DNA of 64,000 bases from Leptospira ilyithenensis (GTDB lineage Bacteria > Spirochaetota > Leptospiria > Leptospirales > Leptospiraceae): positions 314,207-378,206 of the forward strand of contig NZ_RQHV01000042.1 of NCBI RefSeq assembly GCF_004771005.1. Direction: 5' to 3'. The translations under genes were made by a program, and so were the position numbers. Below are positions 26,419 to 35,653 of this stretch, piece by piece. Positions within the stretch are counted from its first letter, which is position 1, and each line of letters begins with the position of its first letter. Below the pieces are notes generated by a model, which saw nothing but the letters and a program-made list of their open reading frames with translations, did no database searches and had not been told where the DNA came from.

Positions 26419-27489
26419 ATGGATTCTTTAGAGTTAAAAACGAACGACCCTGAGTTGCAACTAACACCCGAAGACTTGAAAAAAGTCCGGGAACTTGCCG
26501 ATCAAATCAAGTTAAACGATCCAAACGATATTATTCAATATGGTTCTTCCGTCCAAGCCAGGGTTTCCGAATTTGCGGACAATGTTCTTGCCGAAATAAA
26601 AACGAAAGATGCCGGTTATGCGGGCGAATTGCTCAATAATTTGCTTTTTAAGGTAAAAGACCTGGATTTGGACAGCCTAACGGGAGAAGGGGGAACTCTT
26701 TCCAAGATCCCTCTCATCGGAGGGCTGTTCAACAGCGCTAAAAAGTTTTTAGCCAAGTTTGAGGATTTGCATTCGCAAATCGAAAAGATCGTAGAAGAGC
26801 TCCACAGTGCCCGCACCAACCTAACAAAGGACATAACTCTCCTCCAGGCCTTGTATGAAAAAAACTTGGAATATTTCAAAGACATTCAGGTCTACATAGC
26901 TGCGGGCGACCAAAAGGTAAAGGAAGTAAGAGACAAAATCCTGCCTGAAATGTTGGCAAAAGCACAGGCGCAAGGCGATACGCTGGCTTCTCAAAAATAC
27001 CAGGATATGGTTCAGATGGCGGATCGTTTTGAAAAGAAGATCTATGATTTGAAGCTCAGCAGGATTTTGTCCCTTCAAACGGGGCCTCAGATCCGGCTGA
27101 TTCAAAATGGCAATCAGGTGTTAGTTGAAAAGATCCAAAGTTCCATTTTGAATACGATTCCCCTTTGGAAAAATCAAATCGTAATCGCCTTGGGGTTGCT
27201 TCGACAAAAGAAAGCGCTTCAGGCTCAACAGGAAGTCAGCAAAACCACAAATGATCTGCTGCAAAAGAATGCCGAAATGTTAAAAACAGGAACAGTGGAA
27301 ATTGCAAAGGAATCGGAAAAAGGAATTATCGAGATCGAAACTTTGAAAAAAGTGAACCAACAGCTGATTGACACGATCAATGAAACTCTTAAAATCCAAG
27401 AGGATGGACGGCAAAAAAGAAAAGCTGCCGAGCAAGAGTTGGTTAAAATCGAATCCGATATCAAACAGAAGTTACTGGAAGCAAAATAA
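26419..27489 (+). CDS. TelA/KlaA-family (toxic anion resistance) protein
   Basis: A 356-residue, mostly coiled, cytoplasmic protein with the family pattern YGSSVQARVSEFADNVL (about 43-60), KD.GYAGELLNNL, K.LDLDSL, and long helices thereafter. The family is named for tellurite resistance on plasmid genes, but chromosomal members (such as YaaN in Bacillus) work in cell-envelope stress. AGGAAGAG precedes the ATG. It is followed after 2 bases by a gene with an XpaC-like C-terminus, the usual partner, which supports the call. Confidence 0.85.
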   Translation: MDSLELKTNDPELQLTPEDLKKVRELADQIKLNDPNDIIQYGSSVQARVSEFADNVLAEIKTKDAGYAGELLNNLLFKVKDLDLDSLTGEGGTLSKIPLIGGLFNSAKKFLAKFEDLHSQIEKIVEELHSARTNLTKDITLLQALYEKNLEYFKDIQVYIAAGDQKVKEVRDKILPEMLAKAQAQGDTLASQKYQDMVQMADRFEKKIYDLKLSRILSLQTGPQIRLIQNGNQVLVEKIQSSILNTIPLWKNQIVIALGLLRQKKALQAQQEVSKTTNDLLQKNAEMLKTGTVEIAKESEKGIIEIETLKKVNQQLIDTINETLKIQEDGRQKRKAAEQELVKIESDIKQKLLEAK

Positions 27490-27491
27490 AT

Positions 27492-28364
27492 ATGGAAAAC
27501 AACCTGGAGATCATAGATGCAGAAGAAAAAAAATGGGCACGTCGTGTCCATTTAACAACGCTTCTTACTTATCCTATGGCACTACTTCCTTTCTCATTTT
27601 CTTGGGAAGTTTTGGGAACTTTTGTCTTCCCTTTCGTCATTTGGTTGTCTAGAAAAAAGACGTCTTATTCGGCGGGGCAGGCGTTGGAAGCGATGTACCT
27701 TCAGGCTTTATTGGCTTTCGGTTATATAGGTTTAGGCAATGCTTTTTCGGGAGATAGGGTTTTGTTTGTGTTTTCCTACGTGTTTGTAGGATTTTTGCAT
27801 CTGTTGCTTTTGGGATTTGGAGTGTTTCGCACAACCATTGGCAAACCGCATCATTATCCATTTAGCTTTTTTCCTCTATTGTTTGCTTCCAGATCCACAA
27901 AGGAAAATTGGAATTCATTAAAAAAACAATTTTCCGACAAAGTGGAGTTCAACGAATACAAATCTTATATTGAAAAATTCGATTCTTTCAAACTTTCCAT
28001 TGAGAAGGAAGTCAGATCGTTGACGGATGCCGGATTACAAGTTTTAGGAAATGAATTTTTGCATTCCTTAAGTGAACTGAGGGTGAAGTTGACGGAAGAT
28101 CCGCTTTCTTATAAAAAAGCAAAACAGTATTTGAATTACTTTCCGGAAACCACTGCAAAGATACTCAATCAGTACAATCATGTTAGTCGGGATTTGTCTC
28201 TTGCCGGCGACAACGAAAAACGAAAAACGGAATTGAGCCAGCTTTTGCAAGAAGTGATTAAAACTACAGAGCAGGTTCGAGGAAAGTTAAAGGCCGATGA
28301 AACTTTAAATTTAGATGTAGAAATCACCGCCATGAAGAAAAACATTGGTTTCGGTGGGTATTGA
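27492..28364 (+). CDS. DUF4870-like membrane domain fused to XpaC-like domain
   Basis: A 290-residue protein. Residues 18-135 contain three to four membrane helices with the pattern of small Tic20/DUF4870-type domains. The cytoplasmic C-terminal part (about 150-290) has LNYFPETTAKILNQY and ends DVEITAMKKNIGFGG, matching XpaC (the 5-bromo-4-chloroindolyl phosphate hydrolysis family, B. subtilis xpaC-yaaN operon). XpaC proteins are membrane anchored and pair with TelA proteins, as here. The fusion assignment rests on motif recognition. Its stop overlaps the ATG of the next gene by one base. Confidence 0.65.
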   Translation: MENNLEIIDAEEKKWARRVHLTTLLTYPMALLPFSFSWEVLGTFVFPFVIWLSRKKTSYSAGQALEAMYLQALLAFGYIGLGNAFSGDRVLFVFSYVFVGFLHLLLLGFGVFRTTIGKPHHYPFSFFPLLFASRSTKENWNSLKKQFSDKVEFNEYKSYIEKFDSFKLSIEKEVRSLTDAGLQVLGNEFLHSLSELRVKLTEDPLSYKKAKQYLNYFPETTAKILNQYNHVSRDLSLAGDNEKRKTELSQLLQEVIKTTEQVRGKLKADETLNLDVEITAMKKNIGFGGY

Positions 28365-29176
28365 TGGAGTCCGAACTCAAAGATAGATCGTATCATTTTT
28401 TAAATTTTTTACCGCAGGTTGGAAACTTCCTGGCGGAAAAACACAATTCGCCGAATCTCTCGATCAATGAAAAACGCCTTTATGACTTGGTAACAGAAGC
28501 GGACTTAGGTTCTGAAAAAATGGTTTTGGATGAGATTCGAAAGTTTTATCCGCAAGATAGTTTTTTGTCGGAAGAGTTCGGAGACTACCAAGGCAAAAGC
28601 GGATTCCGTTGGGTGATTGATCCTTTGGATGGGACCACGAATTATGCACATGGATTACCGTTATACGGTGTGTCAGTCGGCCTGGAATGGGAGGAGACGA
28701 AAGAACCTGTAATTGGTATGGTTTTTTTTCCCGAGCTGAATACTTTCTATTATGCAATCAAAGGAAAGGGGGCTTTCCGGGAAAAAAAACAAATCCATGT
28801 TTCCAAACGTAAATCGATGAAAGACTCCCTCTTTGTCACAGGCTTTCCTTATGACAGAAAAAATTCATTGGATGTATTGATGGCTTATTATAAATCCATT
28901 TTGGAAAAATCGAGAGGAGTTCATCGCACAGGTGCCGCTACTTTGGATCTTTGTTGGGTTGCTGAAGGTAAGTTTGACGGATATTATGAATTGGGCTTAA
29001 AGCCTTGGGATATGGCCGCTGCCGGTTTGATTGTACAGGAAGCGGGAGGGAGATTGTCTACAATGGACGGTAATGATTTCAACATATATATCCCCAGCTT
29101 GCTTGCAACAAACGGACTACTTCATGATTTTCTTTTGAATGAATTTGAAGGCGGGATCAATCGAGTAGTTTACTAA
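28364..29176 (+). CDS. Inositol monophosphatase family protein
   Basis: A 270-residue protein from the ATG at 28364, overlapping the previous stop as TGATG; the TTG at 28361 is less likely. It contains the metal-binding signatures EEFG, DPLDGTTNYAHG and WDMAAAGLIVQEAGG in the right order and at normal family length. Members dephosphorylate inositol-1-phosphate and related sugar phosphates (SuhB type). It is coupled to the TelA/XpaC genes by overlap. Its 3' end overlaps the convergent glycosyltransferase by 20 bases. Confidence 0.93.
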   Translation: MESELKDRSYHFLNFLPQVGNFLAEKHNSPNLSINEKRLYDLVTEADLGSEKMVLDEIRKFYPQDSFLSEEFGDYQGKSGFRWVIDPLDGTTNYAHGLPLYGVSVGLEWEETKEPVIGMVFFPELNTFYYAIKGKGAFREKKQIHVSKRKSMKDSLFVTGFPYDRKNSLDVLMAYYKSILEKSRGVHRTGAATLDLCWVAEGKFDGYYELGLKPWDMAAAGLIVQEAGGRLSTMDGNDFNIYIPSLLATNGLLHDFLLNEFEGGINRVVY

Positions 29177-30347
29177 CAACTAACTCTAATTTGTTTTTTA
29201 TCGTTTCTTTTGTAAAATTCAACTCTACGTATTTTCTTCCGTTTTTACCCAAACGTTCCCTGATATCAGGATTTTGAATCAAATATTCGAGGGATCGTCT
29301 AAAAGAAATCTCATCGGAGTAATAAAGCCCTCCCTGGCTTCTTTGGCAGTGCCCCCGCATAACATCTGACTTTCCATTGACAAGAACCGGTTTTGCAAAA
29401 GACCAAGCTTCCATAATGGCAATGGAAAAACTTTCCAAAGCGGACGGATTTAGAATCAAATGTGATTTTTGAAGTAGGTTTTCTTTTTCCGTTTGCGTAA
29501 CAAACCCTTGCAAATGAACGGATATAGGAATCAGATCATTGGGTAAATGATTGTTTCCTATGCTGACCAGCCGGATTTTTTCTTTTGGGAAAAAATGTTT
29601 CCAGGAATCGTAATGGGCATACAGTTCCGGAAAACCTTTTGCCGGTTCGATTCTTCCCAATGTCAAAAGATTGATGCCCTCCTCTTCAACCGAGATCGGA
29701 TTTTGCTGCAGAACTTCTTCCTTTGGCAAACTCACATAAGTTCCTATATAGAAATAGTTTTTAGGAAGAACTCCAATTTGTTTTTTGTATACATCCGCTT
29801 CTTCGGGAGCGTTGAAACAGTAACTATAATCAGGTAAGAAGGTTCTTTTATAAAGAGGCAATGTAAAAGCAGGCTCTTCGTGAAATGTGGGAATGATAAG
29901 CGTTGGTTTTTTCAAATTAGGCAGAACTTTGACGATCGGGTAATACAGATATCCGACTAAAATGATCAGATCAAATTGATTCTGTACTTCTATTACCCGG
30001 CTCACCAAACTAGGAGAATATGGCCCTTGCTCAATTAGAAAATTTTCCTCTTCTTCAATACTGACTTTGTTTCCTTTCCGCAAACAACTTTCCAGCACTT
30101 GATTCATTACGTTTATATTTCTTTCTTTTTTTACGGGGAATCTATGGATTTTTATATCATCCCAATCCTCTTCTCCTTCGCGTAATTCGTTTTTCCAACT
30201 GACATAGTCTTTGGCGCAGGTAGTAAAAATTTGAACTTGATGGGACTCTTTTAGAATCAATGCATAATCCAATGCCAGTTTTTCCGCACCACCCGCTATA
30301 TTCGGATGGAATCTGGGAACAAGGATTGCTATCTTTTTCAGGTTCAT
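29157..30347 (-). CDS. Glycosyltransferase family 4 (copy 1 of 3)
   Basis: A 396-residue GT-B enzyme. The N-terminal glycine-rich acceptor region is FHPNIAGGAEK, typical of GT4; the donor domain has TLGRIEPAKGF and the E-x7-E region SALESFSIAIMEAW. It transfers sugar from a nucleotide donor to a growing surface glycan. It is the third gene of a glycosyltransferase cluster on the minus strand (gene order of transcription: methyltransferase-like, GT4, GT4, this one), six bases after its upstream neighbour. Confidence 0.93.
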   Translation of the reverse strand: MNLKKIAILVPRFHPNIAGGAEKLALDYALILKESHQVQIFTTCAKDYVSWKNELREGEEDWDDIKIHRFPVKKERNINVMNQVLESCLRKGNKVSIEEEENFLIEQGPYSPSLVSRVIEVQNQFDLIILVGYLYYPIVKVLPNLKKPTLIIPTFHEEPAFTLPLYKRTFLPDYSYCFNAPEEADVYKKQIGVLPKNYFYIGTYVSLPKEEVLQQNPISVEEEGINLLTLGRIEPAKGFPELYAHYDSWKHFFPKEKIRLVSIGNNHLPNDLIPISVHLQGFVTQTEKENLLQKSHLILNPSALESFSIAIMEAWSFAKPVLVNGKSDVMRGHCQRSQGGLYYSDEISFRRSLEYLIQNPDIRERLGKNGRKYVELNFTKETIKNKLELVVSKLLD

Positions 30348-30353
30348 CAGTTT

Positions 30354-31406
30354 TTATTTTTCTAATACTTCTAACAAAGGAGCAATTGATATTTTACTGA
30401 TATAGTCTTTCAATCTTTGCGATTGTCTCTGAATGATTTCCGCTTTTAGGCTTTCATCAGATTCGATTGATTCTATTTTTTGGATCAAAACTTCAAAATC
30501 CTTTTTGGCGAACAATAACCCGTTCCCGTTTAATGTTTCAGACACTGCCCCCGCGTCGTAAGCTATTACAGGCAATTCAAAATGCATCGCTTCCAAAAGT
30601 GGAACACAAAACCCTTCGTGCTCGCTCATTGATAGAAAATAAGAACTTTCGAGATAATATTTGGTTAATATGGATTCGTTTACGTAAGGAACAATTTCAA
30701 CTTCTTTTCTCAAGTCATAGGTTTTGATCATCAAGTGCAATTCGTCCAGATAAGCCTGTTGGTTCGGATTGCAGAAGCCTACCATCTTCAATCTGAAATC
30801 CCGATTTGTTTTCAACTTCCAGATTTTAGCAAATCGAATCAAGTCATCCTGACGTTTGTTTGGTGCTATTCTTCCTACGAATAAAAATTGAATCGGATGT
30901 CTGTTTTTTTCTACAACTATGTTGTTTTTGTTCCACTTTGCAAAATTCAGATGAAGAGGCATCACTTTGGAATTTTGAAAACCGAGTTCCAACAATTCCA
31001 AATTATTAAAATTTGAAACTGCAAAATAATTTTGAAAATATTCTTTAATCGTATGCAGATCCTGTCTGCCTTCTCTTAGTAAATAAGTGAAATGAAGATC
31101 ATAAGGCTCTAAAAAATCATGAGGAGTAACATTATGGTAAATTAGAATTTTGGGATTCGGCTGTTTGAGTAGAAAAGGGAGTATGCCGGAATGAATTGAG
31201 TGGTGATAGATAAGCCAATCGTTCTGTGATATTTTTGCCTTTAAATATTTTTCCGCATATTTATCATCCGCTTTGTTTACATTCTCCGAGTATATATTTC
31301 CCCTGTATCCTTGAACTTGAAGAAGTTTTTTGATTTCCAACATTTCTTGGGAAATGGCATCTCCCACTTGAAAGCCCGCGGAAAATTGATGTACGAGAGG
31401 TCTCAT
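30354..31406 (-). CDS. Glycosyltransferase family 4 (copy 2 of 3)
   Basis: A 350-residue GT4 enzyme from an ATG at 31406 overlapping the upstream stop as ATGA; an earlier ATG at 31442 would create a 40-base overlap. It starts with HQFSAGFQVGDAISQ, the acceptor-side loop, and the donor side has FVGRIAPNKRQ and EHEGFCVPLLEAM (E-x7-E). The family match is strong; sugar and acceptor are unknown. It is closely similar in the E-x7-E region to the GT4 gene upstream, suggesting a local duplication. Confidence 0.92.
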   Translation of the reverse strand: MRPLVHQFSAGFQVGDAISQEMLEIKKLLQVQGYRGNIYSENVNKADDKYAEKYLKAKISQNDWLIYHHSIHSGILPFLLKQPNPKILIYHNVTPHDFLEPYDLHFTYLLREGRQDLHTIKEYFQNYFAVSNFNNLELLELGFQNSKVMPLHLNFAKWNKNNIVVEKNRHPIQFLFVGRIAPNKRQDDLIRFAKIWKLKTNRDFRLKMVGFCNPNQQAYLDELHLMIKTYDLRKEVEIVPYVNESILTKYYLESSYFLSMSEHEGFCVPLLEAMHFELPVIAYDAGAVSETLNGNGLLFAKKDFEVLIQKIESIESDESLKAEIIQRQSQRLKDYISKISIAPLLEVLEK

Positions 31407-32464
31407 AAATTGGATACCAAACCGGAAAGTTGTTTCTGCCAAGGGAAATAATTATAATATTTCAAAGCCTTTTTTTGGTTTTGAATCAGTATTAGGCGTT
31501 TGGAAGAATCGGAAAGGCAATCCTCCATATTTTCAGCGAGTCGCTTGTAATCTTTGGAATGAAATTTGATTCCGCCTTCTCTCATTGTCGATCCGATTGC
31601 ACCCTGTTCGTAAGCAAATACAGGCAATCCCATTCCGAATGCTTCGAGAACAGGCAAACAAAATCCTTCATGTTCGCTCATAGAAACAAAAGCATCGGAT
31701 TTGGACAGGACTTGCAATACTTCTTCATCGGAAAGACCTTGTAGGAATAAAACTTTTCCTTCCAGGTTCAGATCTGAAACTTTTTTTAAAAGCAAATCGA
31801 AATATCCATGGAACGCATGAATCACCGAACCGACACAATACAACTTGGAATCCGGATGAGTTTTCTCCCAGACGAAAAAAAAATCAATCAGGTCTTCCCA
31901 TTTTTTTTGAGGCGAAAATCTGCCTAAAAAACAAATGGCTCCGTCATTATTATTTTCCAAATGAATGTCGGAGCTATAATAGGATTTGCAAATGGGAATT
32001 GTAATTATATTTTTAAAACCGTATTCTTCGATCGTATATCCGTTGTATGGTGAATCGCACCAGGCAGCATCGCAAAAGATTGCCAAGGAAGCGATTTCCA
32101 AATAGGAAATGGATTCGAAACGTTCCATTGAGTTGTAAATTTCCGAAGTCGTCGTATTTTTATAATAGAATGCAGGTGTTATATTATGAAAACGTAAAAT
32201 TTTTTTTCCGGGAAGGGATTGGAAATAATCAAGAGGGTATCCTTGCCCTGCATAATGTAAGATATGAATATCGTTTTTGGTCAAAGGAAGATCCGAATGA
32301 CAAAGATGATATTGTGAAGATTCCGCCTTTTCCCCTTTTTTAGGAAGTCTTGTCACAAAATGAGAATTCCAGCCTAGGTTTTTAAATTCCTTGCTTAGAC
32401 CTTTTGCATCATTGCCTACTCCATCGGAATCTTTCAGCTCATCTAGGTGCTGAAATACGTTCAT
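31403..32464 (-). CDS. Glycosyltransferase family 4 (copy 3 of 3)
   Basis: A 353-residue GT4 enzyme with the N-terminal DGVGNDAKGLSKEF loop, a HYAGQG/YPLDYF region, donor motifs FLGRFSPQKKW and EHEGFCLPVLEAF (E-x7-E). It lies between the methyltransferase-like gene (one shared base at the junction) and the next GT4 (ATGA overlap), so all are translationally coupled. Acts in assembly of an extracellular or lipopolysaccharide glycan; the linkage is not predictable. Confidence 0.92.
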   Translation of the reverse strand: MNVFQHLDELKDSDGVGNDAKGLSKEFKNLGWNSHFVTRLPKKGEKAESSQYHLCHSDLPLTKNDIHILHYAGQGYPLDYFQSLPGKKILRFHNITPAFYYKNTTTSEIYNSMERFESISYLEIASLAIFCDAAWCDSPYNGYTIEEYGFKNIITIPICKSYYSSDIHLENNNDGAICFLGRFSPQKKWEDLIDFFFVWEKTHPDSKLYCVGSVIHAFHGYFDLLLKKVSDLNLEGKVLFLQGLSDEEVLQVLSKSDAFVSMSEHEGFCLPVLEAFGMGLPVFAYEQGAIGSTMREGGIKFHSKDYKRLAENMEDCLSDSSKRLILIQNQKKALKYYNYFPWQKQLSGLVSNL

Positions 32465-33483
32465 TAGGAAATCTTTTTATAACGTAGGATTTTTTTGGAG
32501 GAAGATTTTGTCAGATCTCTTTCTTCGGAAAGACCGAACGCTTTAAGATAATTCGGAAGTTTTTTTAAATCGATTTTACTCAACTGAATGTCTTGAAACG
32601 GACTATGGTTGTCTTCGTTTTCCAATTGAACGGAAAAGTAGAGATAACCCCCGGGTTGCAAACAACCGGAAATTTCGGCAAATATCCTTTCCAAAACAAT
32701 GGAAGGAAATCTGTTTAAAGAAAGTCCGATGATGATGTGATTTGTTTCCAAATGTTTTAGAGGAAATAAAGAATCCACCAGTTTGATATCGGATGTGATT
32801 TTCTTTTGAACAAATTCGAATTCGTTTTTACTTTCGGTGTAGGAATTAAACGGAATGGATTCGATTGTTAATTTTTTAAGTAAGGAACCCCATTCGGGAA
32901 AAATAACTTCCAGCTTTCCCTTTTCTTTCATGTCTGAAATTGCAAGATCCCAGTCATCCGACAAACCCGCATCATCGATAAATTGGTAGTTCGCCCAACC
33001 AAACGTAGGTTCACCGCTCATTTTTTTTACATCAGCTTGTAGTAAATGATCCTTGTAAAAGCTTTCGAATCTTTTTTCCAAGTTTTGCATTCTTTTTGCC
33101 AGTCGAATTAACTCGTGTAATACGGAAAAGAAAGCTTTGATTCTATTTTCAGATAATTTTTTGTCGACTAACCCATAAAATTCGATGAATCGTGTGAATA
33201 AAAATTTAATCGGTCCTTTTACAAACCAAAGTTTCGGATTTGTAAATTTGGGCGGCGCAATTCCCTTTTCGAATAAATGAGCAGTTCCGGCAGGGTCAAA
33301 TTTTCTATAACCTTCGGGAGATTCCGGTTGGAATTGCATTTTGGAGATTCTTTCCAATTCGAGCTTTGTCGGAGGAGGAAGGGGGATCTTGGATTCGATT
33401 TCGCGCATAATTTCTTTTACATCAATTTGCGGGTCTCTGATTTCCAAAAATGGCGTGGGGCTTAAGCTAGGGTCGTTTTCCAC
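32464..33483 (-). CDS. Methyltransferase-like protein of glycan cluster
   Basis: A 339-residue protein. The N-terminal 160 residues are helical and Pro-rich. The C-terminal half has the strand/helix rhythm of a Rossmann-type SAM methyltransferase: VIFPEWG, KLVDSLFPLKHLETNHIIIG, ISGCLQPGGYLYFSVQL, the last resembling motif III (LkpGG.l). The glycine-rich motif I is poorly preserved, so SAM binding is uncertain. It is first in the glycosyltransferase operon, suggesting it modifies a sugar or caps a glycan chain. Confidence 0.55.
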   Translation of the reverse strand: MENDPSLSPTPFLEIRDPQIDVKEIMREIESKIPLPPPTKLELERISKMQFQPESPEGYRKFDPAGTAHLFEKGIAPPKFTNPKLWFVKGPIKFLFTRFIEFYGLVDKKLSENRIKAFFSVLHELIRLAKRMQNLEKRFESFYKDHLLQADVKKMSGEPTFGWANYQFIDDAGLSDDWDLAISDMKEKGKLEVIFPEWGSLLKKLTIESIPFNSYTESKNEFEFVQKKITSDIKLVDSLFPLKHLETNHIIIGLSLNRFPSIVLERIFAEISGCLQPGGYLYFSVQLENEDNHSPFQDIQLSKIDLKKLPNYLKAFGLSEERDLTKSSSKKILRYKKIS

Positions 33484-33567
33484 GGAATTCTTTCTTGTTG
33501 AGAGGATTTGAAATTTTAGGATGATGGCAACTAAATCTTAGAATTGGATCGGAAAATTCCCCTATAT

Positions 33568-34482
33568 ATGGAAAAAATAAAAGCTTTGATAACTGGTGGG
33601 ACGGGTTTTGTCGGAAAATACCTCGTTTCGAGCTTAAATCAGAGTGGAGAATATGATATTTCTCTTTTTTCTGCGGATATTCGAGACAAGTCGGAAACGG
33701 AAAGGGTTGTATTTTCAACGAAACCTTCCGTCGTTTTCCATTTGGCAGCCCAGCCGTTTGTTCCTCGCGCAATTGAAGATCCTTGGGAAACCGAAGAAAT
33801 CAACGTCAAAGGTACTTTGAATTTACTGGAATCACTTCACCGTTTGGGAACGCCTGTAAGGATGCTCTATGTTTCTTCCGCCGATGTTTACGGTTTTCAA
33901 AAAGAAGAAACACTTCCTTTGTCGGAAACTTTGATTCCAAAACCGATCAATCCCTATTCGGGAAGCAAACTAGCAGCCGAATCTTATTGCAGACAATATT
34001 CCGCTTATGATAAAAACCTGACGGTTGTTATTGCCCGCCCATTCAATCACATAGGTATCGGCCAGAGATTGGAATTTGTGATTCCTAATTTCTGCAAACA
34101 GATCATCCAGGCAAAAACTCAGAAACGGGATTTTATAGAAGTTGGAGATTTAAATCCTACAAGGGATTTTTCCCATGTGCAAGATATAGTCAACGGTTAT
34201 ATGACTCTAGTGAAAAAGGGAGAAGCCGGAGAAATCTATAATATTTGTTCTGGGAAAGAAACAAGCATTCGTTATATGGTCGAGGAATTGATCAGTATTT
34301 CCGGGGTTCAATTGGAATATAGAGTGGATGCAAATAGAGTTCGTGCTTCGGAGACCTCCCGAGTATTCGGAAATAATGATAAACTCGTGAAGCTAGGTTG
34401 GGCTCCGAAATGCAATCTGCCTGAAACTCTTAAAGAGATATATTCATCCATGGAAAATGACAAAGCTTTATTCAGTCATTGA
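33568..34482 (+). CDS. NAD-dependent sugar epimerase/dehydratase
   Basis: A 304-residue extended SDR from the ATG at 33568 (the TTG at 33544 adds eight residues that are not part of the fold). It has GGTGFVGKYL (NAD binding), HLAAQ, SSADVYG (catalytic Ser/Thr) and YSGSKLAAE (Tyr/Lys). The pattern PFNHIGIGQ with FSHVQDIV is closest to GDP-4-dehydro-6-deoxymannose reductases and related epimerases. It should make a nucleotide-deoxysugar for the neighbouring glycosyltransferases, although it is divergently transcribed. Confidence 0.9.
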   Translation: MEKIKALITGGTGFVGKYLVSSLNQSGEYDISLFSADIRDKSETERVVFSTKPSVVFHLAAQPFVPRAIEDPWETEEINVKGTLNLLESLHRLGTPVRMLYVSSADVYGFQKEETLPLSETLIPKPINPYSGSKLAAESYCRQYSAYDKNLTVVIARPFNHIGIGQRLEFVIPNFCKQIIQAKTQKRDFIEVGDLNPTRDFSHVQDIVNGYMTLVKKGEAGEIYNICSGKETSIRYMVEELISISGVQLEYRVDANRVRASETSRVFGNNDKLVKLGWAPKCNLPETLKEIYSSMENDKALFSH

Positions 34483-35653
34483 TACATGCTTTTTGAATTC
34501 GTTTCCATTTATCTTTAGATACAAGTTTTTTTGTTTTTCGGGAATCCGTCTTTGCAACTATATCTTTGAATGCTTTCATTCTATCTTCCGTACGGGGATG
34601 AGTGCTTAGAAAGTTTGAAAAGTCGAATATTTTCTTAGAAATGGAATCACTCGTTTTGTCAGGCTTTTTCGTTTTTTCAGTATGTTCCGCAAGACTTTCT
34701 TCTTTTTCCAATCTCTGAAAAAAAAGATAAAGCCCCGCTGGTGAGTAATTCGCATTTTTAAGCAGTTGAATGGAATAACTATCCGCCTCTACTTCAAAAT
34801 CTCGTGAAAATTTTAAAACAGCGATGGTAGTTCCAATTTCGGAAACTGTTTCGATAATTTCAAAATCACCTAAACCGGGACCTACGACTACACTGATGGC
34901 AAAAGCAGTTCCCATTGCTTTGATTAGGTTGCGAATATGGTGTCTTTTTTCCACATGAGCAAGTTCGTGTGCCAGGACGCCGACTACTTCTTCGGGAGTG
35001 CTTGCATTCCGGATGAGACCGGAAAAGAAATACACTCTACCGCCTGACAATGCAAATGCGTTCGATTCCGGTCGGTTTATGATTTTGATTTGGTAGTTAA
35101 AGGGTGAATCTTTCGGCTTTAAATTTTTAACAGCATCTTCTAAAAACTTTTGAGCCTCTTCCGAATGACAGATGGAAAACTGGGATTCCACCTGTTTATT
35201 TACTTCGTTTCCCAGCTTTTCATCAAACTGAGTCGGGAAGAGCACATACAATTTTAATAAAATAAAATAATAAAAAGAACCGATCACTACCGCAAAAAAA
35301 ATACCGAATAAAAATACGGTGCGCAGATCCAATTGTTTGGAGGAATAGATAAGATTTTGAAAAAAACCTTGCTTTTTCTTATTTTCAAACCAGATAGATT
35401 CGATGTTTTGTTTTTCTTCTTTGGTGCAAAAAATTTCGATGATCGGGCTTTCCGCCGTTTCATCAGGTAAAATCGTAAACTTACAACCATTAGGAGTCGT
35501 TTCGAAATTTGCCAGACCTTCGATGGAAAATTTTTGAGTCAATGTTTCCGATTGAAAGTTGATTCTATTGTTTTGCAAAGAAGCGACCCCGGATTCCGGG
35601 ATCGCTGACTTTCCGTTAAAGTAACGTGCTTTAAATTCTAATTTTTGATTCAC
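34472..35653 (-). CDS. M48-family membrane metalloprotease
   Basis: A 393-residue protein with an N-terminal cytoplasmic domain of about 110 residues, one membrane helix (about 113-135), and an extracytoplasmic M48 peptidase domain with the zinc motif HELAHVEKRHH and a downstream EADSYSIQLLKNA glutamate. Such proteases degrade misfolded envelope proteins or process others. It begins with a GTG that directly follows the stop of the DUF898 gene, so the two form an operon. Its 3' end overlaps the epimerase gene by 11 bases, convergently. Confidence 0.9.
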   Translation of the reverse strand: MNQKLEFKARYFNGKSAIPESGVASLQNNRINFQSETLTQKFSIEGLANFETTPNGCKFTILPDETAESPIIEIFCTKEEKQNIESIWFENKKKQGFFQNLIYSSKQLDLRTVFLFGIFFAVVIGSFYYFILLKLYVLFPTQFDEKLGNEVNKQVESQFSICHSEEAQKFLEDAVKNLKPKDSPFNYQIKIINRPESNAFALSGGRVYFFSGLIRNASTPEEVVGVLAHELAHVEKRHHIRNLIKAMGTAFAISVVVGPGLGDFEIIETVSEIGTTIAVLKFSRDFEVEADSYSIQLLKNANYSPAGLYLFFQRLEKEESLAEHTEKTKKPDKTSDSISKKIFDFSNFLSTHPRTEDRMKAFKDIVAKTDSRKTKKLVSKDKWKRIQKACIND

